Under the pieces are notes generated by a model. The model worked only from the letters and a program-made list of their open reading frames with translations. It did not search any database and was not told where the DNA came from. Below, one piece after another: positions 24,264 through 31,507 of a stretch of DNA of 56,382 bases. The DNA is from a virus. Where the stretch lies: the IMG/VR virus record IMGVR_UViG_3300049919_000129, positions 1 to 56,382 of that record; one strand, 5' to 3'. A program made the position numbers and the translations under genes. The first letter of the stretch is position 1. Every line of letters starts with the position of its first letter.

Positions 24264-24452
24264 TTAAATCCAATACTTCCAGTTGCTAGGTTGCTGACGA
24301 TTCCAATCATTGATCAATCTCATCTTCACGAGTTCCACTCCGCGAGGAGGATACCCCATCAGATCACCAAACACAGGATCATGTGAAGCGTTGAAAGTGC
24401 CTACTGATGTTATGCCAGTCACCAGATGCAGTCTGTTGAATGTATGTTCCAT
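24264..24452 (-). CDS. Small hypothetical protein, first gene of a leftward early operon
   Basis: The product has 62 residues, starting 'MEHTFNRLHLVTGITSVGTF'. The ATG at 24452 is chosen because AAGGA lies eight bases upstream and the promoter's -10 box is at 24490-24485; the in-frame ATG at 24497 would be upstream of the transcript. The C terminus 'INDWNRQQPSNWKYWI' is rich in Trp. Function unknown. Confidence 0.58.
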   Translation of the reverse strand: MEHTFNRLHLVTGITSVGTFNASHDPVFGDLMGYPPRGVELVKMRLINDWNRQQPSNWKYWI

Positions 24453-24484
24453 ACTGTCATTCCTTGTTTCGTTTCGATGACTGA

Positions 24485-24513
24485 ATTCTACATACAACCA
24501 CGGGTCAGGTCAA
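24485..24513 (-). promoter_or_regulatory. Host-type promoter of the leftward early operon
   Basis: The minus strand reads TTGACC (24513-24508), 17 bases, TAGAAT (24490-24485). It starts the run of five small minus-strand genes and lies back-to-back with the rightward late box at 24542. Confidence 0.82.
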
Positions 24514-24541
24514 ATGATACGGTAACTTGATGTTTCAAAAG

Positions 24542-24550
24542 GATAAATAC
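24542..24550 (+). promoter_or_regulatory. Putative late promoter GATAAATAC
   Basis: GATAAATACTAG lies 24 bases before the membrane-protein gene. With the leftward promoter at 24485-24513 it forms a divergent early/late control region of about 70 bases. Confidence 0.72.
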
Positions 24551-24574
24551 TAGAACAACAAATAAGGAAAACAC

Positions 24575-24964
24575 ATGACAATCATGGATATCATCAAGAT
24601 TCTATCAGAAAACATAGGATTACTCAACAACTTTCTTCTGATAGCGTTCTTTGCCACCTTTGCACACCTATTCATGAAGGAGAGTAAGAACGACAAGTCT
24701 CCTTTGTTATGGACAGACATGCTATTGGATTCCAAGACGAACAAGTTGTCGATATCAAAGCTCGGACAATTTTGGGGCATAAGTATCAGTTCATGGGTCG
24801 CAATCTACATGGCACAAAAACTTACACCAGATCAAATCGCAAGTATGTATCCATGGATTTTTGGAACATGGTTGGCTTTCCTAGTATCCAATTCTGGAAT
24901 CAAGGCATTCACCGCCATTAAACGAGACGCAAAAGAAGAGACTAAGGAAGAGGATTCGAAATGA
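24575..24964 (+). CDS. Small membrane protein
   Basis: The product of 129 residues has a clear hydrophobic segment at about residues 15-35 ('GLLNNFLLIAFFATFAHLF') and two more near 66-82 and 90-106 ('SISSWVAIYMAQ', 'WIFGTWLAFLVSN'). The C-terminal tail is highly charged (KRDAKEETKEEDSK). It is expressed late with AAGGA before the ATG. A holin or a virion membrane-interaction protein would both fit the topology, but no family was recognised. It overlaps the next start by four bases. Confidence 0.65.
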   Translation: MTIMDIIKILSENIGLLNNFLLIAFFATFAHLFMKESKNDKSPLLWTDMLLDSKTNKLSISKLGQFWGISISSWVAIYMAQKLTPDQIASMYPWIFGTWLAFLVSNSGIKAFTAIKRDAKEETKEEDSK

Positions 24965-25386
24965 GTAACTTAAAAGAACTTATTGAGGCTCAACTCGTAG
25001 AGGCATTGCAACCTCTTAGTATGACAAAAGAGAATTTCGCCAATAAATACCACGAATTAAAAAGATCAACCACTTTGAAGTCACTCGATATAGCAGATGA
25101 TCTTCAAAGCCACGCAGAAAGAGAGCACGGTAAAGAATTCGCCAATGATCTTTATACACATGAACATCGTGTAAATATGGGCGGTAAGGACGAATATCAT
25201 CATCCAGAACTTGTTGCATGGAGAAAAAAGCATAATATCGTTATGCCATATTACGAAAAGAAGTATGGTGCATCAGTGACGACGCCACTTGCATCACAAC
25301 CGAAACCTAAATCCATAGTAGATAAATACGCGGATAAATCGAATTCTCCCCTAGCTACAATTATTAGAGCGTTTAGAGGTAAGTAA
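24961..25386 (+). CDS. Hypothetical late protein with capsid-targeting-like N terminus
   Basis: The product of 141 residues begins 'MSNLKELIEAQLVEALQPLS', an amphipathic acidic helix containing LVE, a potential gp21 cut site. It continues with a basic, His-rich body ('HAEREHGKEFANDLYTHEHR', 'KDEYHHPELVAWRKKHN'). The basic composition after a cleavable leader is the pattern of T4 internal head proteins. No enzymatic motif seen. It lies in a late cluster with the tube-like and kinase-like proteins. Confidence 0.6.
   Translation: MSNLKELIEAQLVEALQPLSMTKENFANKYHELKRSTTLKSLDIADDLQSHAEREHGKEFANDLYTHEHRVNMGGKDEYHHPELVAWRKKHNIVMPYYEKKYGASVTTPLASQPKPKSIVDKYADKSNSPLATIIRAFRGK
25321..25329 (+). promoter_or_regulatory. 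Possible late promoter GATAAATAC inside a coding region
   Basis: An exact GATAAATAC lies within the preceding gene (encoding Asp-Lys-Tyr), 56 bases before the tube-like gene. The spacing is like that before gp18, so it could drive the tube-like gene, but the coding context makes a chance match possible. Confidence 0.4.
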
Positions 25387-25877
25387 TGCCATGCGATAAC
25401 GAAACCGGTTCTGTCTTTATGGCAGACGGAAGTGAGGTGTCTTATGATGGACTACCGTCAATCTCATTCCAGTGTAGCTTTAGCAAGCTTCCCAATACAA
25501 TGTTTTTTCTCCAAAGATGGAATGTACCAGGGGTTTCTGTTGGTAAGGTCACTAGACCAACACCATTCCTTGACATAGATGAAATCGGCGAAAAGATGAT
25601 ATTTGAGCAGTTCACCATAGAATTTTTGATCGATAAACAGCTCAAGAATTACAAGGAAATATTTGATTGGATGAAGAGAATCACGGTAAACGCATCTCAG
25701 AGAGATGAGGTAGGTGATGCTAGTATCATTATAGCAGGATCAAAGATGGTTAGATTCATCGATGTCTGGCCTGCTTCCCTAAGTGGGATGGAATTCAGCA
25801 CAAACGCGACTAATGTCGATTACCTAAAATGCACTGCCACGTTTAATTACGACTGGTATGAATTTACAAATGTTTAA
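25386..25877 (+). CDS. Tail-tube-like (gp19-fold) virion protein
   Basis: The product of 163 residues has the layout of T4-type tube domain proteins: 'LPSISFQCSFSKLPNTMFFL', then 'WNVPGVSVGKVTRPTPFLD', where tube proteins carry their PG(v/i) turn, 'EQFTIEFLIDKQLKNYKEIF' as central strand and helix, and a C-terminal strand 'CTATFNYDWYEF'. Its length is close to gp19 and it is clearly distinct in sequence. In T4 tube-fold relatives such as gp48 and gp54 cap the baseplate end of the tube. This gene is far from the tail operon, so it may be a tube initiator or a specialised paralogue. The fold call is by eye. Confidence 0.6.
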   Translation: MPCDNETGSVFMADGSEVSYDGLPSISFQCSFSKLPNTMFFLQRWNVPGVSVGKVTRPTPFLDIDEIGEKMIFEQFTIEFLIDKQLKNYKEIFDWMKRITVNASQRDEVGDASIIIAGSKMVRFIDVWPASLSGMEFSTNATNVDYLKCTATFNYDWYEFTNV

Positions 25878-25885
25878 GGAATATT

Positions 25886-26725
25886 ATGTACTCATTTAAA
25901 GACTATATGCTTTACCCAATTCTGAACGAGGATTTGCATCCAGAGTTGAAAGATAAATCAGATAACCTACCACAATTCTTAAAAAAGAAAAAGGAACTAG
26001 AGAAGAGGGGAGAGGACACTGGTCTTTCTGGGGAAGCACATGCAGGATCGTCTAGAGTTTATATGCCACATTCCGGAACGCATAAAATTATGCTGGATGG
26101 TAAGGAAGCACATGTTCCTATCGGCACTAAATTTGCGAAGAAATTTGCTCTTGATGCACATACCGGTGATGACAGATCGCTAGGTGCTCAACAAAATGAG
26201 GCGGAGTCGGATGCTGCACTACATCACGGAATATTCAGAAAGCATGGCGATGGATCATACACAACTAATCCTCATGGGGTTGTTGCACCTGTAGTTGATC
26301 ATCACGACGAGCATGAGCATATCACTAGCGTAAGATGCGATAAGTTTTCTGCTGCTAAGTTTAAGGAATGTACGGTAAATAAAGATTATCCAAAAGGACT
26401 ATCGTATAAGCATTTCCATGGTGCTTTGATGCGAGAACATGATCTTTCTAATGGAAAGAGCTTCTCACCAGCGTCCTATGGTGCTAAGTCGCATGAAGAG
26501 TTGGATAAGGCGGCTGAACATCCACTCACCGAAAAATTCCTTAATCACATGCATGACACTGGTCATCATCCAGGTGATGTTCGTCCTGCTAATTTAGGTA
26601 TCCTTCATCATCCACATACTGGAGAGAAACATGTAGCGTTACTTGATGCTGGTTATGATCATAACGTGCAGGCCAGTTACAATCGTGCTAGAACCAACCA
26701 GATGAAGTCCAACCTGCGCTGGTAA
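25886..26725 (+). CDS. Kinase-like protein with capsid-targeting-like N terminus
   Basis: The product of 279 residues opens with 'MYSFKDYMLYPILNED', which resembles a capsid-targeting leader (LNE as possible gp21 site). It is His-rich. Near the C terminus 'HHPGDVRPANLGIL' (Asp231, Asn236) followed by 'HVALLDAGYD' (Asp254) mimics the catalytic loop and DxG metal-binding motif of protein-kinase-like folds. The N-terminal nucleotide loop and Lys are not obvious. If active it could phosphorylate host or virion proteins after injection. Last gene of the late cluster; followed by a terminator-like region. The kinase call is tentative. Confidence 0.55.
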   Translation: MYSFKDYMLYPILNEDLHPELKDKSDNLPQFLKKKKELEKRGEDTGLSGEAHAGSSRVYMPHSGTHKIMLDGKEAHVPIGTKFAKKFALDAHTGDDRSLGAQQNEAESDAALHHGIFRKHGDGSYTTNPHGVVAPVVDHHDEHEHITSVRCDKFSAAKFKECTVNKDYPKGLSYKHFHGALMREHDLSNGKSFSPASYGAKSHEELDKAAEHPLTEKFLNHMHDTGHHPGDVRPANLGILHHPHTGEKHVALLDAGYDHNVQASYNRARTNQMKSNLRW

Positions 26726-26735
26726 TTTTCTCTCA

Positions 26736-26826
26736 AGAATCATTCTGAATTTAGCGAAGTTACTTAAGTACACCCTTCGGGTGGTCGCTTCGCTCCAGAT
26801 TCTGGTTTCTCTTTTTTTGTTTTTTA
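26736..26826 (+). terminator. Compound stem-loop and T-tract after the kinase-like gene
   Basis: AGAATC (26736) can pair with GATTCT (26798), and AGCGAAG (26753-26759) with CTTCGCT (26788-26794), enclosing the small hairpin CACCC-TTC-GGGTG. The sequence TTTCTCTTTTTTTGTTTTTT follows directly. The arrangement looks like an elaborate intrinsic terminator for the late cluster. Confidence 0.7.
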
Positions 26827-26871
26827 AGTTTTATTTAAGTTATTCTAGAATCGCAGTTATATGCTGGGTGT

Positions 26872-26916
26872 TCGATGGATACAATTTTCCCATCACAGGA
26901 AAATTGTATCCATCGA
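26872..26916. repeat. Perfect 19-bp inverted repeat (long hairpin)
   Basis: The arms TCGATGGATACAATTTTCC and GGAAAATTGTATCCATCGA are separated by CATCACA. This is the most stable local structure in the window. It lies at the distal end of the proposed minus-strand transcript and could be its 3' boundary, a processing site or a cruciform element. Confidence 0.9.
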
Positions 26917-27315
26917 GGGGTGATGCTGTAACGTCCCGACGTATTACAAACTGAATCAGATACCTGTGATAAGCAGGGTGAGCGCGGCTAGCGGTTGTTC
27001 TCGAATTACATCTGGTTTCTCCCATTGAAGGGCCAGCGGAACCATTCTTAGACGATTTCAGTCATTTCTAAGCGGTTTGAGGTTGCAAACATTCTAAAAC
27101 AGAGCCTCCCAGATTGCCTATCTGGCTGGTGTCAATCCACCAGTCATCCTTTGCTATGCATGATATATACAGGATAGTTCATGCATTTTGATACTTACGG
27201 CGACCTCTCCACACCTGCCTCTGCCAGTGGTTGTCCGTTCCATAGAACTCTAGTCCTGCTCGAATTGTGTTACCTCGTATATTAATTATCATGGCTACAT
27301 CTTTACATCGGATGA

Positions 27316-27351
27316 ACGCTTTGGTGAAACTCGCTTTTATACGCTTTGGTG
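27316..27351. repeat. 11-bp direct repeat
   Basis: ACGCTTTGGTG occurs at 27316-27326 and again at 27341-27351, 25 bases apart start to start. It lies near the start of the proposed minus-strand transcript. It could be a protein-binding pair (iteron-like) or part of an RNA fold. Confidence 0.75.
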
Positions 27352-27411
27352 CCGCACGATTGTATCGGTTATTTATCTAGCTGGATACAGGTGAAAATTT
27401 AACTACCGCCG

Positions 27412-27440
27412 ATCATATCGGAAAAAATACTTGTTGTCAA
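27412..27440 (-). promoter_or_regulatory. Strong leftward host-type promoter
   Basis: The minus strand reads TTGACA (27440-27435), 17 bases, TATGAT (27417-27412). It points away from uvsY into the gene-free region. No coding gene follows within 680 bases on that strand, so its product is presumably RNA or a transcription-primed replication fork. Confidence 0.85.
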
Positions 27441-27459
27441 CCCCTCAAGGAGAAGAAAC

Positions 27460-27906
27460 GTGAGCTACACATTTGAAACGATGGTCGATGAATGGAAAAT
27501 CGATGCAACCATCAATGAAACCCAACTATCGCAAGAGATTACTAGAACCCCTATGCTACATGCGAAATACCTTGAAATCTACATGTATGCCAAGGCTAAG
27601 CTGATTTCTGCAGAGAAGAAGTTTAACACGACTAAGTGGATCAAGAGAAAATATTTTAGGGGTGAACTCGAAAAGCATGAACTCGTTGAAAGAGGCTGGA
27701 GTCAATGGGGTGGATTGAAACCGAGCAATTCCGAGTTAAACGATCTCTTCGAATCCGACCGAGACCTCAACGAACTAGACGAAAAGGTCAAGTATTACAA
27801 ATCCTTCGTGTCCGGTGTGGAATTCGTGCTCAAGAACATTTCCCAAAGGGATTGGGGTATAAAAACTCTGCTAGAACATCAGAAATTTATGGCCGGGGCC
27901 GGTTGA
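27460..27906 (+). CDS. uvsY: Recombination mediator UvsY
   Basis: The product of 148 residues (T4: 137) loads the RecA-like UvsX onto ssDNA coated with gp32. The match to T4 UvsY includes the opening helix, 'EITRTPMLHAKYLEIYMYAK' followed by basic 'WIKRKYFRGELE' and the C-terminal 'GVEFVLKNISQRDWGIKTLL' pattern (T4: ALDAIKSRGFAIKHIQDM). The start codon is GTG with AAGGAG seven bases upstream. The stop overlaps the uvsW start (TGATG), a tight translational coupling that pairs two recombination genes. No rightward promoter is evident directly before it. Confidence 0.88.
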   Translation: MSYTFETMVDEWKIDATINETQLSQEITRTPMLHAKYLEIYMYAKAKLISAEKKFNTTKWIKRKYFRGELEKHELVERGWSQWGGLKPSNSELNDLFESDRDLNELDEKVKYYKSFVSGVEFVLKNISQRDWGIKTLLEHQKFMAGAG

Positions 27907-29402
27907 TGGACACCATTAAGTTATACATTCAGGATGAAGTTTACTTCAAGGTCAAATGCGATGCTGGAATTGGCTTCGAGCTTAGTGATCATTTCGCATA
28001 CCTTGTACCAAATGCAAAGTTTCATCCGATGTGCAAGTCCGGGCGATGGGACGGGAAGATCAAAATGTACAATCTTTCAAAGTCCATCATCCCAAGAGGA
28101 ATCCTGCCCGAACTCGAAGACTTCTGCAAAACGTATGATTATAAACTAGAACATGCCTATGATCAGGGGACAACAAAAACTCAGATTTCTGACAAGGAAC
28201 TGCATGATTTCATTGATGAAATAAATCCACATTCCGGTGGGGTGAAGTTGACGATTAGGGACTATCAATTCGATGCGATAAAGAAGTCCATTGAAAATAT
28301 GCGAGCTACGTGTGAGTCTCCTACGGGCAGCGGAAAGTCTCTGATCATATACATCCTGATTCGATGGATGGAACGGCTTGGAAAAAAGGTTCTTTTGATC
28401 TGCCCAACAACAGGCTTGGTTGAACAGATGTATAAAGATTTTTCCGACTACAGTAGCGAAAATGGCTGGGTCGTGCCAGATAATGTGCATCGCATTTATT
28501 CAGGTAAGGAAAAGATTTCAACCCATTCCACCGTTATCAGTACGTGGCAGAGTTTGAATTCTAAGTTGATCCCGCCCGATTTCTTCGATCCGTTTCAATG
28601 TGTGTTTGTGGATGAATGCCACCTAGCCAAGGGATCGGTTTTGCAGAAGATTCTTTCTCAGTGTAAGAATGCTGAGTATCGTAATGGATTCACTGGTTCC
28701 CTATCTGACGTAGAAGTTGATCGAATCACTATTAAAGGTATGCTCGGCCCAATCATCAGAGTCGCCTCAACTAGAGCTTTAATCGATAAAGGTCAGTTAT
28801 CGGATATCCGGATAAAGGTTCTGATGCTTAATTATTCAAAGGAAGTAAAAAAGGCAACCTCAAAGTTTTCATACCCAGAGGAAATTGATTTCCTTGTATC
28901 AAACGAAAAACGGAATCGATTCATTAGGAATCTTGCTGGTGCTATGGTTGGTAACACTTTAGTGCTCACCACGCTAGTCGAAAAGCACGGTCAAGTCATA
29001 TACGATATGTTGAAAGAGAAATATCCTGATAGGCCGATATATTTCATACATGGTGGGGTCGATGTTGATGACAGAGAAGATATTCGAGCGTTGATGGAGC
29101 AAGGTTCCGATGTCATCGTGGTTGGCTCGTCTGCCACTGTTGCGACTGGGACAAACATCAAAAATATTCGTAATGTCATCGCTGCAGCACCATCCAAATC
29201 ATTGGTCAGGGTACTGCAATCAATCGGCAGAGGTTTGCGTAAAATGGAAGGCAAAACACACTTTACGTGGTATGACATCGCAGACAAGATAAATCCATCT
29301 AAGAGCAACATGAATTTTGCATATGCTCATGCGATTGAGCGTTTGAAAATTTACGTTGATCAGGAGTTTGATTACAACATAACTGAGGTTGATTTTGAAT
29401 GA
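27906..29402 (+). CDS. uvsW: DNA/RNA helicase UvsW
   Basis: The product of 498 residues (T4: 503) is an SF2 helicase that unwinds R-loops at origins and remodels replication forks. An N-terminal DNA-binding domain contains 'RWDGKIKMYNLSKSIIPRG', as in T4 (NWDGRIRLLDYNRLLPFG). Walker A 'ESPTGSGKS' lies at 137-145, the DECH box in 'CVFVDECHLAKG', motif III 'GFTGSLSD', and motif VI 'LQSIGRGLRK'. The ATG at 27906 is chosen because it overlaps the uvsY stop and begins the conserved region. In T4 UvsW is made late and ends origin-dependent initiation. Confidence 0.96.
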   Translation: MDTIKLYIQDEVYFKVKCDAGIGFELSDHFAYLVPNAKFHPMCKSGRWDGKIKMYNLSKSIIPRGILPELEDFCKTYDYKLEHAYDQGTTKTQISDKELHDFIDEINPHSGGVKLTIRDYQFDAIKKSIENMRATCESPTGSGKSLIIYILIRWMERLGKKVLLICPTTGLVEQMYKDFSDYSSENGWVVPDNVHRIYSGKEKISTHSTVISTWQSLNSKLIPPDFFDPFQCVFVDECHLAKGSVLQKILSQCKNAEYRNGFTGSLSDVEVDRITIKGMLGPIIRVASTRALIDKGQLSDIRIKVLMLNYSKEVKKATSKFSYPEEIDFLVSNEKRNRFIRNLAGAMVGNTLVLTTLVEKHGQVIYDMLKEKYPDRPIYFIHGGVDVDDREDIRALMEQGSDVIVVGSSATVATGTNIKNIRNVIAAAPSKSLVRVLQSIGRGLRKMEGKTHFTWYDIADKINPSKSNMNFAYAHAIERLKIYVDQEFDYNITEVDFE

Positions 29403-29860
29403 CAATATTCCACGTATTTAAGCTCAGAACCGGCGAAACGTTATTCGCCGAATTGATCGAAGAGTCTGATTACACATACCACCTAAGACATCCTATGGAG
29501 GCAAAAACATTTAGATATTCTGATTCCCAAGAAGGACTCATTTTGAATAAGTGGATACCCTATACGGATGATGAATTGTTTGACATAAGTGCAGAAGTAG
29601 TATATTATGTAGGTGCTCTCAGCGATAATTATATTAAGTTTTACGGAAGCACTTTGTTGAGAGAAGAGATAACCAAGTTAGATCAATCAGGGAAAATACG
29701 AATAATGGCAGGTGAATCTCGTTCAGCCATACATGAAGAAATCTCCGAGAAAATCAAAAATATTGGTATTGATTATAGTATAAAATATGGACTCGAACCA
29801 CTTGAAGAGCCTAAAGAAATTTCAATAAAAGATATACCGAAGGATCGAGTCCTCCACTAA
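29399..29860 (+). CDS. Sm-like hypothetical protein
   Basis: The product has 153 residues. The N-terminal 70 residues, 'FKLRTGETLFAELIEES' followed by 'YTYHLRHPMEAKTF', look like the first strands of an Sm/LSm fold (a gene family often seen next to uvsW or sigma genes in T4-like marine phages). The C-terminal half is helical and charged ('EEISEKIKNIGIDYSIK'). It overlaps the uvsW stop by four bases and ends nine bases before the sigma-factor gene, so it lies in the uvsY-uvsW-55 operon. RNA binding is suggested, not shown. Confidence 0.6.
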   Translation: MTIFHVFKLRTGETLFAELIEESDYTYHLRHPMEAKTFRYSDSQEGLILNKWIPYTDDELFDISAEVVYYVGALSDNYIKFYGSTLLREEITKLDQSGKIRIMAGESRSAIHEEISEKIKNIGIDYSIKYGLEPLEEPKEISIKDIPKDRVLH

Positions 29861-29869
29861 GGAGACCCC

Positions 29870-30442
29870 ATGGCAGAATATGTAAATAATGCAGAATTAC
29901 TAGAGTATCTAACAAAACGAAGGGTGATTGTGCAAGCGGAACTTGCAGCAGGAAGACCGAAACCTGTATTGGATAATTACCTAGGTAAATGTATCATCGC
30001 AGTATCAACAAATCTTTCATATCGACCAAATTTCATCGGATATTCTTTTCGCACCGAAATGATTGGTGACGCAATCGAAAATCTTTTAGTTAAACTAGAT
30101 AATTTCGACCCAGCTAGATCAAAGTACCCATTTGCATACATGACTCAAATTGCATGGAACGCATTTGTTCGTAGAATTCAGAAGGAACAAAAGGAACAGC
30201 GCATCAAGGGAAGACTCATTCAGGAAATGCCCATCGAAGACCTCCTGACGACTGGTGATATGGATGAAGATGGTATTCCGTATTACAACCATTTCGTTGA
30301 TTATCTCAGAGACAATAATTTCATTGGGGTTGAGGATAAAGTCATCACCGTCAATAAAGTTTTGGAAAAGGAAGGCTTGGAGATATTCTTTGATGCCGAT
30401 CCAGAACTAGCAGAACTGGTGGAAGAACTTGAAGCAGAATAA
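29870..30442 (+). CDS. 55: Late-transcription sigma factor gp55
   Basis: The product of 190 residues (T4: 185) is the small sigma-like factor that replaces the host sigma on RNA polymerase and recognises the late -10 element. 'LSYRPNFIGYSFRTEMIGDA' followed by 'NFDPARSKYPFAYMTQIAWN' and 'AFVRRIQKEQKEQR' align well with T4 gp55 (KRFNFSGY..KQEMIADG.., NFDE..[24 protein letters not shown]), the region-2 helices. The C-terminal acidic end would bind sliding clamp gp45. AAGGAGA precedes the ATG. Its presence supports reading the GATAAATAC motif as the late promoter. Confidence 0.95.
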   Translation: MAEYVNNAELLEYLTKRRVIVQAELAAGRPKPVLDNYLGKCIIAVSTNLSYRPNFIGYSFRTEMIGDAIENLLVKLDNFDPARSKYPFAYMTQIAWNAFVRRIQKEQKEQRIKGRLIQEMPIEDLLTTGDMDEDGIPYYNHFVDYLRDNNFIGVEDKVITVNKVLEKEGLEIFFDADPELAELVEELEAE

Positions 30443-31505
30443 GAAGGTTCTTATTCTCACTGATTTACATTTGGGAGCTAGGGGTGCATCAGTCCCTGTT
30501 GCCGAATATCAGATCGCGTTTTTCGAAGAGCAGATTTTTCCAGAACTTAAGAAGAGAAAAATCCACGAGATTGTTTGTCTAGGTGACATGTTTGATGTTC
30601 GCCAGCACACCAGCAACAAGATTCTAGAAATGTGGAAGTCTCGCGTGTTCGACGTTATGCATCGAGATAAAATTAAATTCCACATCATCGTCGGAAACCA
30701 TGACGCCCAGTCAAAGAATACGATTTCGGTAAACTCCCCTAAACTTCTTCTCTCACATTATTCTAATGTGGTAGTACACGATGTTCCTAGAGAGGTTGAT
30801 GTTGGAGTAAACCGATTCTTGTTCTCCCCTTGGATATGCATCGATAATTTTTCTGAGACTATGAAGCTGGTAAAAGAATCTAAGTGTTCTACTGTCATGG
30901 GGCACTTCGAGTTTTCTGGTTTTGAAATGTTCAAGGGTCAAATGGCAGAAGAGGGACTAGACCCAAAACTGTTTGATAAATTCAGGTATGTTTTCTCCGG
31001 TCATTATCATCACAAGTCTGATGATGGAAGGATTCATTATCTAGGAAGTCCTTATGAGTTCACATGGGCAGACTATGATGATCCAAGAGGGTTTCATATT
31101 TTTGATACCGAATCACTAGACTTAGAATTCGTAAAGAACACTAAGACAATGTTCTTGAAGTATCACTACGACGATACCGATATGCCAGACGATTATTGGA
31201 AAAGGTTTGACTGCTCGTCCATAGACGGGAAATACCTAAAGCTGATCGTTGTCAACAAAACCAAGCCACTTATGTTCGACAAACTGGTTTTGGCGTTGAA
31301 TGATTCTGGTCTTTCTGATTTCAAAATCATCGAAGACATGTCTGAATTTAACGCTGACATGATCGATGACGACGATTTACAGCTTGAAGACTCTGCTACT
31401 TTGATTGATTCATATATTGATGCACTTGATGTGTCCGTGGATAAGACAAAGCTTAAGTCTTTGGCAAAATCTATGTACATAACAGCATTGAACTCGCTGG
31501 AGTAA
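30429..31505 (+). CDS. 47: Recombination nuclease subunit gp47 (Mre11/SbcD-like)
   Basis: The product of 358 residues (T4: 339) is the phosphoesterase subunit of the gp46/47 exonuclease that resects DNA ends for recombination-dependent replication and degrades host DNA. Motifs: 'LILTDLHLGARG' (DxH), 'CLGDMFDVRQHT' (GDxxD), 'IIVGNHDAQSKN' (GNHD), 'MGHFEFSG' and 'FSGHYHHKSDD' (GHxH). The start is TTG at 30429, overlapping gene 55 by 14 bases. A later start would truncate the first strand before DxH. It is followed at once by gene 46. Confidence 0.95.
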   Translation: MKQNKKVLILTDLHLGARGASVPVAEYQIAFFEEQIFPELKKRKIHEIVCLGDMFDVRQHTSNKILEMWKSRVFDVMHRDKIKFHIIVGNHDAQSKNTISVNSPKLLLSHYSNVVVHDVPREVDVGVNRFLFSPWICIDNFSETMKLVKESKCSTVMGHFEFSGFEMFKGQMAEEGLDPKLFDKFRYVFSGHYHHKSDDGRIHYLGSPYEFTWADYDDPRGFHIFDTESLDLEFVKNTKTMFLKYHYDDTDMPDDYWKRFDCSSIDGKYLKLIVVNKTKPLMFDKLVLALNDSGLSDFKIIEDMSEFNADMIDDDDLQLEDSATLIDSYIDALDVSVDKTKLKSLAKSMYITALNSLE

Positions 31506-31507
31506 TT

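Larger units (their letters stand above)
26830..27440 (-). ncRNA. Gene-free, hairpin-rich region with its own strong leftward promoter; candidate structured RNA or origin
   Basis: Between 26726 and 27459 (734 nt) I find no defensible gene. A near-consensus promoter points leftward into it (27440-27412). Read on the minus strand the region holds many local hairpins: CTGGTG/CACCAG and CCAGAT/ATCTGG side by side (about 27100-27145), ATGCATGA/TCATGCAT (about 27165-27190), CTTAGA/TCTAAG (about 27045-27075) and a 19-bp perfect hairpin at its far end. No tRNA, tmRNA or RNase P consensus was recognised. The size recalls large ornate phage RNAs (GOLLD or ROOL classes), but no motif confirms this. T4 has a replication origin near uvsY, which is the next gene, so an origin is an alternative. 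Confidence 0.45.

Noticed and set aside
26860-27200. Possible tRNA genes or tmRNA in the gene-free region
   Set aside because: I looked on both strands for a cloverleaf. The CCAGA/TCTGG stem has a seven-base loop like an anticodon arm, but no matching T-arm (GGTTCAAATCC type), D-arm or acceptor stem fits around it. The adjacent stem has a six-base loop.
26860-27440. Group I intron in the gene-free region
   Set aside because: No interrupted gene flanks it, and I could not identify a paired P7 core. Hairpins alone are not sufficient.
27705-27905. An N-terminal extension of UvsW starting within uvsY
   Set aside because: It would be translated out of frame through uvsY and yields an Arg-rich sequence without similarity. 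The ATG at 27906 begins the conserved T4-like N terminus.
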